Shown one piece after another: positions 1 through 7,700 of a stretch of 64,000 bases of DNA. The position numbers and the translations under genes are program-made. The notes under the pieces were generated by a model. The model ran no database searches, was not told where the DNA came from, and saw only the letters and a program-made list of their open reading frames with translations. The stretch's first letter is position 1; every line of letters begins with the position of its first letter. This stretch comes from Cyanophora paradoxa (Eukaryota > Glaucocystophyceae > Cyanophorales > Cyanophoraceae): the NCBI GenBank assembly GCA_004431415.1, contig QPMI01000693.1, forward strand, positions 33,645-97,644. The letters are read 5' to 3'.

Positions 1-186
1 GAGCAAATGGTCCACAACGCCATAGTGGACGCCATGTGGGATAACAGGGGCCGCCTCCCCCACCCATTCCGCTACGTCTCTATGGCCCTCCGCGGCCTCG
101 CCTTCCCGCCCCCCTGCACCGAGCAGCTCAACCAAATCCTGCGCGGTCTGATTCATTACAGACTCGCCTACCCGGCCTGGGCCTGA
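1..186 (+). CDS. C-terminal fragment of an unrecognised protein (viral block)
   Basis: The first base of the window is in frame with an open reading frame that ends at the TGA at 184-186, giving 61 residues of a C-terminus whose beginning lies outside the window. The tail contains FRYVSMALRGLAFPPPC and ends AYPAWA. I recognise no family. It converges on the YqaJ gene, with two hairpins between the two 3' ends. The same fragment recurs at 11712-11897, where it is fused directly to unrelated spliced host DNA, so its upstream part is missing in both places. It has no introns and is less GC-rich than the host genes, so I group it with the putative viral block. Confidence 0.5.
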   Translation, partial: EQMVHNAIVDAMWDNRGRLPHPFRYVSMALRGLAFPPPCTEQLNQILRGLIHYRLAYPAWA

Positions 187-221
187 GCTACACCAAGCTA
201 CGGTGAGTCCGACCAAGAGAC

Positions 222-273
222 GTGTCCGGACCCTCCCTACTTTCTTTATAGATTATTGGAAAGGTCCGGACAC
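222..273. terminator. Hairpin between convergent genes, first of two
   Basis: A perfect 11-bp inverted repeat (gtgtccggacc at 222-232, ggtccggacac at 263-273) encloses an AT-rich loop of about 30 bases. It follows a motif gaccaagagac and precedes ctagaggaggg, and both of these flanks recur around the second hairpin. Lying between the 3' ends of two converging genes, it probably acts as a two-way transcription end or RNA 3'-end signal, as hairpins do in several large DNA viruses. The function is inferred from structure and position. Confidence 0.55.
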
Positions 274-314
274 TAGAGGAGGGAGGGCGTACATAAGTAG
301 TCTGACCAAGAGAC

Positions 315-366
315 GTGTCCCGACCCTTCCAGATCTTTAAATTAATATCTGAGAGGGTCGAGACAC
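315..366. terminator. Hairpin between convergent genes, second of two
   Basis: A 13-bp inverted repeat with one mismatch (gtgtcccgaccct at 315-327, agggtcgagacac at 354-366) with an AT-rich loop. Its outer base touches the stop codon of the minus-strand YqaJ gene at 366-368. Motif order and flanks match the first hairpin, so the pair looks like a duplicated element. Probable 3'-end signal. Confidence 0.55.
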
Positions 367-1022
367 TAGAGGAGGGCGTACAACTTAAACTCGCGCAGCG
401 CCGCCTGCTCCTCGCTGAGGTTCTCTGACTTCATTCGATCGCTGTAGGGCTCGGGCGGCGTGCCCTCCTTGACGTGCATCCAAAATAGATGTAAGCACTT
501 CCTCATGAGCTCGATGTACCTCTCGTCGCGCCTGACGTACCACGTTTGCACGCGCAGAGGAGTGAAGCAAAAAAGTTCGGCCCACTCGCGGCCCGTGATG
601 TCCAAAAGTCCCTGTAATTGAGTCATGTAATAAGTAGGAACTTTATCGTACAGTTCGCCCTTGTACGGGCATTTCACCTCTAAAATTCTATCATTTCCTA
701 TAAGTCCGTCGGGACTACCGGCGAGGAACGGCATTTCTTTATGTTCGTGCAGTCCAGTATGTTTAATGTCCACGTTATTGTTCAACGTTTTGTAGAGAGA
801 GACCGCGAAGGGCTCATAGTCATGCCCATAGGTTAGGGCAGGGTTGTCAAAGTTGTTTTCCTCCGCTATCCCGCTTAGCTCCGCCCAGAGGCGGGCCCTG
901 GATTTCCAGGGGTTTATGCCGCACGCAGCCGCAAAGTTCGAGGCAGTTAGCTTTTCGCGGCGCGCCGCGTGCCACGCCGCGCTCCCCTGTTGCAAAGTCT
1001 CGCAATCTGTATCGGTATGCAT
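366..1022 (-). CDS. YqaJ/lambda-exonuclease-type viral recombinase
   Basis: A 218-residue protein of the YqaJ viral recombinase family (PD-(D/E)XK nuclease fold). Such enzymes resect DNA ends for recombination-dependent replication and are common in phages and large eukaryotic DNA viruses. Visible signatures are the N-terminal QGSAAWHAARREKLTASNF block, a conserved GSPDGLIG segment, the catalytic-type EVKCP motif and the following YYMTQLQGLLDITG helix. The ATG start at 1022 precedes MHTDTD and fits the family's short N-terminus. There are no introns, and the stop abuts a hairpin shared with the converging gene. The family call is firm; the viral origin is inferred from context. A frame-broken copy is at 12077-12731. 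Confidence 0.85.
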   Translation of the reverse strand: MHTDTDCETLQQGSAAWHAARREKLTASNFAAACGINPWKSRARLWAELSGIAEENNFDNPALTYGHDYEPFAVSLYKTLNNNVDIKHTGLHEHKEMPFLAGSPDGLIGNDRILEVKCPYKGELYDKVPTYYMTQLQGLLDITGREWAELFCFTPLRVQTWYVRRDERYIELMRKCLHLFWMHVKEGTPPEPYSDRMKSENLSEEQAALREFKLYALL

Positions 1023-1072
1023 AGCTTAGCCTCGCAGTAGCGTTTAGAATTTCTTGATGTGTGCAATTGCAA

Positions 1073-1276
1073 ATGTCTGATAATCAGACTACCCTCCCAC
1101 CGCTATCGGGGTACATCCGAGATTACACTAAGCAGGTAAACGGGCTGATCGGCTGGGTGAAAGAAGAGATCCCCAATACAATGCGAGACGGCGGCATGGC
1201 TGCGACGTATTTGCGCGATGTGGCACGCCGAGGCCTCGAGTCCAGGGTAGACATCCGAACGTATGAGCCGCCGGTG
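1073..1276 (+). pseudogene. 5' half of an unrecognised gene interrupted by the element (copy 1)
   Basis: Sixty-eight codons from ATG 1073 (MSDNQTTLPPL...) read up to ccggtg at 1271-1276, where the element begins. GTG at 1061 is in frame but ATG 1073 is preferred. The frame then runs into element DNA and stops at about 1316. The second half lies after the other end of the element at 35119-35652. When the element and one ccggtg copy are left out, the two halves read in the same frame for about 243 residues. The intact product is soluble-looking and I recognise no family. It diverges from the YqaJ gene 50 bases upstream. Confidence 0.7.
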
Positions 1277-1572
1277 ACACATAGAGAAAGCCCGCGTTTT
1301 ACCCCTCGGCTTAGTTAAATTAAATTTTGTTAATAATTTACCTATATTTCTTTTATATTTTACGATAATTTAAGTGAAATTTATCTTTTATTGTTGTCTT
1401 TTATGTGTGTATTTCGTATATATTACTATTAAATTGTTACTGAAATTTTTCTTAATTGTAATTCCGATGCAATTCACTCGAATCTATCGTAATCATTTTA
1501 ATCTGAGGTGGATCTTTAACTAATCTAAATTATATCTCGCCTCAGTTTAAAACGCGGGCTTTCTCTATGTGT
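1277..1572. repeat. Terminal inverted module (copy 1)
   Basis: The first 25 bases of the element (starting acacatagagaaagcccgcg) return as an exact inverted copy at about 1548-1572, so the outermost ~295 bp form a module bounded by inverted repeats. The interior is AT-rich with no gene. The same module is at 12985-13278 and, inverted, at 34823-35118. It may be the recombination end recognised in transposition, or a former MITE-like insertion. Confidence 0.75.
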
Positions 1573-1973
1573 GATATTACGCATTATCGTGTATAATTAT
1601 ATGAAAAATATGAATATGCATTTTAACTTTAAATATTTGTAAATTATGTATTAATTTATATTGATAATATGTGTGAATTTATAATGGAGTTCCATGGAAA
1701 AATAATAAAATGTTCCGTGGGATTAAATGCGATGATAATATTAATTTGATATGGTGCGTTTTCTTACGTAAAACAGCTATAAGTCGTCAGACAAGCTGCC
1801 TCGGCTGCGCCTGTGCTGTATGGAATGTGGGGAAATATTAAATATGAACATGTTGAGATTGTATGAATGATATAATGTTTTTGTTATAGGTTCTAAGTGT
1901 AAATGGTGCATTTATTCATTTGAAGGAGACCACCACCCATTTAATTGGAAATTTAAATATTAACACTGAGTTG
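1573..1973. other. AT-rich non-coding spacer
   Basis: About 400 bases between the terminal module and the tandem repeats. I see only short unconvincing frames and no RNA gene. It contains a small GC-rich patch (1795-1815) in otherwise AT-rich DNA. It repeats at 13279-13678 and in the right arm. Confidence 0.5.
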
Positions 1974-2637
1974 CATTATGTCCAATTAAACAGTTGATAT
2001 AATGGGATTCTGTTTTTTACCGTTATAAAATTGTATCTGATGTGCATTATGTCCTTTTAAACAATCATTGAGATTGCTGTGTATTTTGTTGGAATACATG
2101 ATTACTGCATTATGTCCAATTAAACAATTGATAAAATGGGATTCTGTTTTTTACTGTGATAAAATTGTGTCTGATGTGCATTATGTCCAATTAAACAATC
2201 GTTGAGATATCGGATGAAAATAATTCACTCGTTACTGCATTATGTCCGATTAAACAATTGATGGAATATCGGATGAAAATAATTCACTCGTTACTGCATT
2301 ATGTCCAATTAAACAATCGATGAAATATCGGATGAAAATAATTCACTCGTTACTGCATTATGTCGAATTAAACAATTGATGGAATATGGGATGAAAATAA
2401 TTCACTCGTTACTGCATTATGTCTAATTAAACAATTGATAAAATGGGATTCTGTTTTTTACCGTTATAAAATTGTGTCTGTGGTGTATTATGTCCAATTA
2501 AACATTTGAAGAGATTGACGAGATAAAAATAATAAAAAGTGTCACTGAGTTGCATTATGTCCAATTAAACAATTGATAAAATGGGATTCTGTTTTTTACC
2601 GTTACAAAATTGTATCTGATGTGCATTTTGTCGAATT
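1974..2637. repeat. Eleven-copy tandem repeat, core cattatgtccaattaaaca (copy 1)
   Basis: Eleven copies of a ~25-bp core, cattatgtc followed by variants of aattaaacaattgat, begin near 1974, 2044, 2108, 2179, 2238, 2297, 2356, 2415, 2486, 2554 and 2622. The spacers are of two types: one of ~59-bp period with atcggatgaaaataattcac, and one of ~70-bp period with gggattctgttttttacc. Spacing and placement near the element end suggest binding sites for a replication or recombination protein, or an origin. It is not CRISPR-like because spacers are shared and there are no cas genes. Confidence 0.75.
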
Positions 2638-2690
2638 GCTTGTATTAAACTGTTTTGCTCTTCTATGTATTCGATCTTAATTTAATGTGA

Positions 2691-2999
2691 AGGTTACGTT
2701 AATGTTTAAAAGTTACATGGAGTTACGTGATGGGTTACGTAGAGATTTTACGATTACTAAGACCATTCTCAGTGTTAAAATGGTTGATTTATCGTTATTT
2801 TGTCACTGTGAGTTACGGTTACGCAACTTTTTGAATTCTTTCTGAAAATTTGGCTGGGGGTCTTTTTATAGGTGAAGGTCTAAAACTTGCGTAACCACGT
2901 AACTTGCGTAACCTCTACGACATTATGGTGTCATTTCTCTATTATTTAGGTTACGTAACGTTTTTACTTACGTAACTTGTGTAACCTTAACGTAACCTT
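2691..2999. repeat. GTTACG module A (copy 1)
   Basis: A ~310-bp module dense in GTTACG on one half and CGTAAC on the other. Constant parts, in order, are: a variable series of gttacg words, the word ggttacgcaactttttgaattc, a G-run followed by tctttttataggtg, then paired cttgcgtaac words, a segment containing tatggtgtcatttctc, and a final taaccttaacgtaacctt. Four such modules occur per arm. This one lies downstream of the DUF5710-like gene. Confidence 0.75.
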
Positions 3000-3074
3000 G
3001 TTATTCTTACATTTAATCATTGTTATACTATGATATCATGATAACTAAAAATGATATATGATAATTGCTTATCT

Positions 3075-3536
3075 TTAACCACGTAGAGATGTTAGATGAT
3101 CACAATCGAACATCTTAAAGATCTTGCATATCTCATTTTCAGGATCGGTGACATACCATAGACGGTGTCGCTTATCAAATAAAGCGCCTTGGTTTTTAAT
3201 GTATTTACGTAATGATGCCTGGGTAAATATACGTTTAGCTTCTATTTCAGGTAGTTTAGTTTTAATGTCACCAACGAAATATAGACGTTTCGGGCGATTA
3301 TGATAATCAGGATCGATAACAGTGGGGTTTATTGTAGGAAAGTGTTTTAAGATTCTATGAAACTTGTGTGAAACAAACCAATACCCTGTGTCATCATCGA
3401 ATTTAACGCCACAATCTTTGATATCAAATATTGATCTGAAACAAGTATTACGGAGGTTGCTTATATCCAATAAGAAAGCGCCGTAGTAATGGTGCGGCTC
3501 GTTTGTGGTGTTTCCGAAATAAATGAATTGATCCAT
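3075..3536 (-). CDS. Protein with two DUF5710-like modules (copy 1)
   Basis: A 153-residue protein read from ATG 3536 (MDQFIYFGN). Two similar segments are visible. Residues ~35-57 read DIKDCGVKFDDDTGYWFVSH and residues ~113-133 read YIKNQGALFDKRHRLWYV. Both fit the 'GA-x-(W/F)D-x-WYV' pattern of the DUF5710 family, which occurs in mobile-element and phage proteins next to primases and DNA-processing enzymes. The biochemical role is unknown. It is divergent from RING protein 1 with GTTACG module B between them, and module A follows its 3' end. The family match is by pattern only. Copies are at 14780-15240 (frame broken) and 32859-33320 (intact, with one D-to-G change). Confidence 0.6.
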   Translation of the reverse strand: MDQFIYFGNTTNEPHHYYGAFLLDISNLRNTCFRSIFDIKDCGVKFDDDTGYWFVSHKFHRILKHFPTINPTVIDPDYHNRPKRLYFVGDIKTKLPEIEAKRIFTQASLRKYIKNQGALFDKRHRLWYVTDPENEICKIFKMFDCDHLTSLRG

Positions 3537-3615
3537 TTGTAATCAGATGTTAAAAAGATTGTCAATTTTTCATAAATCCTTCTCTGTAAAGTTTTGGTTA
3601 AACAATTGGAAAGTT

Positions 3616-3939
3616 GCGGTTACACAACGGTTACACGGCGGTTACACTTGGTTACGCGGGGTTACAGGTGAGGTTACGTAGTGATTTTTCGATAAACCAT
3701 ACCATTTTCAGTGTGGTAATCGATAAAAATAACCATTTAGATACAGGGAGGTTACGGTTACGCAACTTTTTGAATTCTTTTTAAAAAAATGGCGGGGGGT
3801 CTTTTTATAGGTGGAGGTCTAAAACTTGCGTAACCGCGTAACTTGCGTAACCTGACGAGATTTATGGTGTCTTTTTGGTATTTTTAAGGTTACGTAACGT
3901 TTTTTCTTACGTAACCTGTGTAACCTTAACGTAACCTTA
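3616..3939. repeat. GTTACG module B (copy 1), divergent intergenic
   Basis: Second ~310-bp GTTACG/CGTAAC module. It lies between the divergent DUF5710-like and RING 1 genes, so it covers both likely promoters. The central constant part (ggttacgcaactttttgaattc, G-run, tctttttataggtgg) and the end (taaccttaacgtaacctt) match the other modules closely. Confidence 0.75.
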
Positions 3940-4093
3940 TTATAACATCTAAAATTCATCTGTTATCAAACGGTAGCGGTGTGATACATTTGATCGTGTT
4001 ATGAGAAGCGATAGGATCCACTTGTGAAGCGATGAAAAAATGAAGCAAATCTTAAAACTTAAACAATAAGTGAGATACAGCGGAATATACAAT

Positions 4094-4570
4094 ATGAACG
4101 CGTTCGATATCCTGACCTACATTAAGAGTATTACCCATATTCCCGTTCTCATCGATGCTGAGCTATCTTTAAAGAAGGCAAACCCTAACACTATCTGTAT
4201 TGTGCCGTATGATACTAAATATCGTGCGTATTTCGAAATGTTTCGTAAAAACTCGGGATATTCACCTAATACCCGTTTCGTCTGCTTTCTCACATTAGAG
4301 ACTCACTATATTCTTGTTCCGGTTCTAACTGAAACATCGTGTAAATCGTTTATCTCTAAGATCATCTCTAAATGGTCTGCTAACCTTCCTACTGAATCTA
4401 ATGAAACTAAGGAGTGCGTCATATGTCTCGATGATTGTAAAAGTAAAATACAAATGTCTTGTTTGACATGTTTCGCCAAAATGTGCAACACATGCTATTT
4501 ACAGTTGAAGAGATCAGAGAGCTTTAAATGTCCGATCTGTCGTAATGACATAAAGACGCAACGTGATTAA
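4094..4570 (+). CDS. RING-finger protein 1 (copy 1)
   Basis: A 158-residue protein with a C-terminal RING-type zinc finger: CVIC at about 116, then CLTC, MCNTC and CPIC. All eight likely zinc ligands are cysteines. RING domains usually recruit E2 ubiquitin-conjugating enzymes, so a ubiquitin ligase acting on host or competing virus proteins is a reasonable inference. The start ATG 4094 (MNAFDIL) is chosen over an upstream in-frame GTG because it aligns with the paralogue at 5509-6045 (MNLNDIL). The N-terminal ~100 residues resemble that paralogue (SI...PV near the start, F..LV-type Y.LVP strand) and are otherwise unrecognised. Confidence 0.8.
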   Translation: MNAFDILTYIKSITHIPVLIDAELSLKKANPNTICIVPYDTKYRAYFEMFRKNSGYSPNTRFVCFLTLETHYILVPVLTETSCKSFISKIISKWSANLPTESNETKECVICLDDCKSKIQMSCLTCFAKMCNTCYLQLKRSESFKCPICRNDIKTQRD

Positions 4571-4610
4571 TGTAAAAATTGATGGAAGATAAAAGTTTTT
4601 CCGCTCTGAC

Positions 4611-4814
4611 ATGAAAGAGAAAATGAATAATGGACATTGGGTGACTTTGGCGACATTGCATAATAAGAAGATTGAGCTTATCCATCGGGAGATTGACCTT
4701 AAACACACAAAAAGACAAGACCATGAAAGACTACAAAATGTTAAACAGTATATTGATGCAATCGATGTAATGATAGATGTAGTGAATACAATCGCTAAAA
4801 TTAAGACCATGTGA
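4611..4814 (+). CDS. Small coiled-coil protein (copy 1)
   Basis: A 67-residue charged protein (MKEKMNNGHW...), largely helical, with a heptad-like pattern over residues 20-60 (IELIHREIDL...VKQYIDAIDV). It follows RING 1 on the same strand by 40 bases and converges on the 99-residue gene. There is no known family. The conserved frame in copies 1 and 2 supports it being a real gene; the right-arm copy at 31582-31784 has a one-base loss. Confidence 0.55.
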   Translation: MKEKMNNGHWVTLATLHNKKIELIHREIDLKHTKRQDHERLQNVKQYIDAIDVMIDVVNTIAKIKTM

Positions 4815-4832
4815 ATTTCATCGATGTTTTTA

Positions 4833-5132
4833 TTACTTCTGTGTGCGTTTTTCAAGCTTCTGTCTCAATCTGAATGTAATAACGCTACCATCATGTCGTG
4901 CCTTCCCCCTTTGAATCGCTTTCGATATTTCCCTGGGTGTGTTCTCATCGAAATCAATGAATCGGGAAACCTTCTTTTTAAACTCTCTCTGTAAATATCC
5001 GGGTAGTTGGTTGATATTACACCCATCGTTTTTCTTAACAAGATTCTCGTAAATAATGCTACTGCGGTCATCCTGTGATAAATCGGGATTTTGAAGCTGT
5101 TCTATGAAAGCGTCGGGAATCCGTGAAGTCAT
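4833..5132 (-). CDS. Unrecognised 99-residue protein (copy 1)
   Basis: The reading frame starts at ATG 5132 (MTSRIPDAFIEQLQ). The protein is soluble, charged and predicted helical, with a basic C-terminus (RLRQKLEKRTQK). I recognise no family. It lies between GTTACG module C, which covers its promoter, and the convergent coiled-coil gene. It is intact in both left copies and broken by one base in the right arm. Confidence 0.55.
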   Translation of the reverse strand: MTSRIPDAFIEQLQNPDLSQDDRSSIIYENLVKKNDGCNINQLPGYLQREFKKKVSRFIDFDENTPREISKAIQRGKARHDGSVITFRLRQKLEKRTQK

Positions 5133-5177
5133 TGTAGGTTACACTGTCTATTTTGGCGGGTTGTCATTTTTTGCATC

Positions 5178-5488
5178 GGTTACATAGAGGTTACAAGAAG
5201 TTACAGATGAGTTACGCAACAGGCTACGTAGATATTTCACAATTGCAAGACGACTTTCAGTGTTATAATACAGGAGATTTAGTATTTTTAACACTGGCGG
5301 TTACGGTTACGCAACTTTTTGAATTCTTTTTAAAAAATGGCGGGGGGTCTTTCTCAGATAAAATAGTGAAAACTTGCGTAACCGCGTAACTTGCGTAACC
5401 TCTACGACATTATGGTGTCATTTCTCTATTATTTTGGGTTACGTAACGTTTTTATCTACGTAACTTGTGTAACCTTAACGTAACCTTA
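5178..5488. repeat. GTTACG module C (copy 1)
   Basis: Third ~310-bp GTTACG/CGTAAC module, between the 5' end of the 99-residue gene and the 3' end of RING 2. The G-run (ggcggggggtc) differs in length between copies 1 and 2. The segment after it (tttctcagataaaatagtg) replaces the tttttataggtg of the other modules, so C is the most divergent member. Confidence 0.75.
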
Positions 5489-5508
5489 TTATTTAACATT
5501 CATCTTTC

Positions 5509-6045
5509 TTATTCATTTGCATATAACTTAGGCTCTAATGCTTCCATTCCGTCAAAAAATAGCTTAGTTCTACAAACTGAACACTTAGCATTCTCATGTG
5601 ATTCAAGTGAAGAGAGGAAACACTTAGGACAAACTAGTGTATTGCAAACGATACAGCCTTTATTACTTACATTGGTGTCAATGTTTTCAAGACAGATAGG
5701 ACATGTTTCATTCGGACTCTCAAAGTTTTCCCTCGCGAATGATTTAATAATGATTTCTACAAACCATTTGGTGTTCTCGTCATCAAGATATGGGACTAAC
5801 ATGTAACGATGTTTATATGATAATGCAAAACGAATAGGTTGAAGGGCATGATATCCCGCCTTTTCTTTCCATGCATCAAATACCCCTTTATTCTTGCGGT
5901 TCTGTTGAATAAAGTATATAATCTGTCTTTCGTTGGCTTTCATTAAGAATTTCGTATAATTCTTATCATTCAGTTTATCTGATGCATTGACTACGGGATA
6001 TGGCGAAATCGATTCTATAAGTTTCAATATATCGTTTAAATTCAT
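5509..6045 (-). CDS. RING-finger protein 2 (copy 1)
   Basis: A 178-residue protein read from ATG 6045 (MNLNDILKLIESI). A C-terminal RING-like finger begins at about residue 117: CPIC, then CIVC, VCPKC and CSVC, again all cysteine. It is a paralogue of RING 1. Both share the N-terminal DIL..I.SI pattern, a mid-protein W/F-rich GYH or GYS segment and a Y.LVP strand before the finger. Probable ubiquitin-ligase-like accessory protein; substrate unknown. Its promoter region faces the 3' end of the heptapeptide-repeat protein. Confidence 0.8.
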   Translation of the reverse strand: MNLNDILKLIESISPYPVVNASDKLNDKNYTKFLMKANERQIIYFIQQNRKNKGVFDAWKEKAGYHALQPIRFALSYKHRYMLVPYLDDENTKWFVEIIIKSFARENFESPNETCPICLENIDTNVSNKGCIVCNTLVCPKCFLSSLESHENAKCSVCRTKLFFDGMEALEPKLYANE

Positions 6046-6084
6046 TGGGTTGTGCTACTATCTGTTACAGTTTCTTTAATTAAC

Positions 6085-6456
6085 TTAGAGTTTCTCAATG
6101 TCGAACACTCTTTTAAGAACGCCATCAATTCTTACAGCATGTGATTTAATCCCGAAAATGCGCTTAATCACGATTCCGATGGCTGTTTTTGAAATCGGAA
6201 AGTCTATAAGCTCTTCTATTTCAGCATGGATTACATCGGAAGGTGTATAATCACCGTCATTACTTAACCTGTAACTATGCATTAAATACGCTTCCACATG
6301 GGACATCTCATGTTGATATTCGCCCATCTCATGTTGATATTTGCCCATCCCATGTTGATATTCGCCCATCTCATGTTGATATTTGCCCATCTCATGTTGA
6401 TATTCGCCCATTTCCATTTCATCCGTTACAATTTCAATGTATTCGATGCCTTCCAT
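6085..6456 (-). CDS. Heptapeptide-repeat protein with a helix-turn-helix-like C-terminus (copy 1)
   Basis: A 123-residue protein from ATG 6456. Residues ~16-51 are five tandem heptapeptides of the type MG(E/K)YQHE, encoded by 21-bp repeats. The remaining ~70 residues (SDVIHAEIEELIDF...) form a compact helical domain with the segment SKTAIGIVIKRIFGI, which resembles a winged-helix or helix-turn-helix DNA-binding core. That reading is weak. The repeat may give avidity or oligomerisation. The DNA repeat is one base shorter in copy 2, which breaks the frame. Confidence 0.55.
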   Translation of the reverse strand: MEGIEYIEIVTDEMEMGEYQHEMGKYQHEMGEYQHGMGKYQHEMGEYQHEMSHVEAYLMHSYRLSNDGDYTPSDVIHAEIEELIDFPISKTAIGIVIKRIFGIKSHAVRIDGVLKRVFDIEKL

Positions 6457-6607
6457 GTTACACTTTACTGTTACAGATTGAAAATTTTGTTACAAGTTTT
6501 ACGGTTGATGTCCAAAAATTGACGCTGTAAAACACAGAAAGGTATTTAAGGGTTTGACTTAAAAGAGAAGTGAAAGGGATATTATCTAACTCTTATATAG
6601 AGGAATA

Positions 6608-7057
6608 ATGGCGAATACTCGGAAATCAAACCAAGAGCTTTTCGCTATTCAGAATGGGGAACCTGTCCCACCGGTTGAAAGGAATATAAAGAAGGAAAAA
6701 ACAGGATTGACTGAGGAAGAACGGGAAGAAAAGGCAAGAATAAGAAGGGCAAAAGATGCGGAGAGGAAGCGTGTAAAGTATCAGGAGATGAAACAACAAA
6801 GAATCGCAAATGGTGAGAAAACAGTTAATCCACCGGAGAGATTGGAAAAGATGGCTTTGTATATTCAGCGGCGATATGCGGAGGATGAAAAATTTAGGAA
6901 TAGAAGGAAAGAGATAACGCGGAACTACCAAGAACGGAAACGCCTCGAAAAGGCTTCTAAGGTAACTGAGCAAGAGACGGCAAAGAAAGGGGGACGACCT
7001 CGTAAATACAATACTTGTAATCCCGATGCATCATCGGAAAAAATCGTAGCGAATTGA
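6608..7057 (+). CDS. Basic coiled-coil protein with an AT-hook (copy 1)
   Basis: A 149-residue, very basic and charged protein from ATG 6608. Residues ~30-125 are a near-continuous helix rich in E, K and R. Near residue 128 the sequence KKGGRPRKYN contains the GRP core of an AT-hook, which binds the minor groove of AT-rich DNA. This fits an element whose repeats are AT-rich, so a role in DNA architecture or transcription control is inferred. A TATA-like cttatatagagg lies just upstream of the start. The right-arm copy (29341-29790) is identical in frame. Confidence 0.6.
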   Translation: MANTRKSNQELFAIQNGEPVPPVERNIKKEKTGLTEEEREEKARIRRAKDAERKRVKYQEMKQQRIANGEKTVNPPERLEKMALYIQRRYAEDEKFRNRRKEITRNYQERKRLEKASKVTEQETAKKGGRPRKYNTCNPDASSEKIVAN

Positions 7058-7236
7058 TTGGTAGGAGGTGAAAAAATGACGCTTTACTTTCTCTTTTTTA
7101 TAACCTAAGCCAAATCATTAAAGTGCCGTGGGCAACCGAAAAGCATTTAAGGACTTGCTGAGAAGATAAGGTAAAAAGGAATTCATCAATTCCTCGGATT
7201 ATTTTCTTTGAGAAAGTTAAGAACCAATCGCTGAAA

Positions 7237-7700
7237 ATGAACGCTAACACGAAAATCGCAACTCCCTGTGAGAGACTCGGTAACCTGTGCAAATTTACAC
7301 CTGAGAAACATAATTGGGGGTCATTTCTCCATTGTCTCACTCCGAATACTGACAGCGAGACTGTCATAGAGTATTTCGACCATCAGATTACGGAAAGGAT
7401 TAATGATGATTTGAAGAAAGGAAAAAAACCGACCTACGCCGAATGCATTCAGCCAAACGAAATTACCCGTGTCTATCTGGATTATGACGGCTATGTGGAT
7501 CTTAAACCGGATGTTGCCGATAACTACAAGGAAGCCGATGAATTCATCCGTGAGATGCGCAACAGACTACACGAACTCACCGGTGCTACCATTGCTGTTT
7601 CAGTGCGTCATCGTCCTGTCCATTTCGTTAAGGAAGATGTGACCCAATTTAAGGTATCGGGGCATTTCGTCTTTACCGATCTGTGCTGTCGTCATGAAGA
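7237..7700 (+). pseudogene. Primase-helicase N-terminus cut off by the junction (copy 1)
   Basis: The first ~154 codons of the primase-helicase, from ATG 7237, include the catalytic-type LDYD (D82, D84) and SGH (S141, H143) motifs of an archaeo-eukaryotic primase. At 7700/7701 the sequence switches to GC-rich host DNA. The frame then continues to 8298 through meaningless Arg/Ala-rich sequence, so the product is chimeric. See the full gene at 18937-21815. Confidence 0.75.

Larger units (their letters stand above)
1277..7700. mobile_element. Truncated first copy of the palindromic element's left arm
   Basis: This stretch matches 12985-19402 base for base apart from single-base homopolymer differences, and stops abruptly at 7700 inside the primase-helicase gene. 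The next base belongs to a GC-rich spliced host gene. There is no terminal repeat or target duplication at this broken end. Genes in this copy mostly have intact frames, which makes it the best reference for reading the arms. It is either a real truncated duplicate or an assembly join. Confidence 0.75.

Noticed and set aside
1974-2637. CRISPR-like array
   Set aside because: Spacers are repeated rather than unique, the repeat core varies, and there are no cas genes; the host is eukaryotic.
4611-5132. Convergent coiled-coil and 99-residue genes as a toxin-antitoxin pair
   Set aside because: They are convergent rather than in an operon, match no such family, and the setting is eukaryotic.
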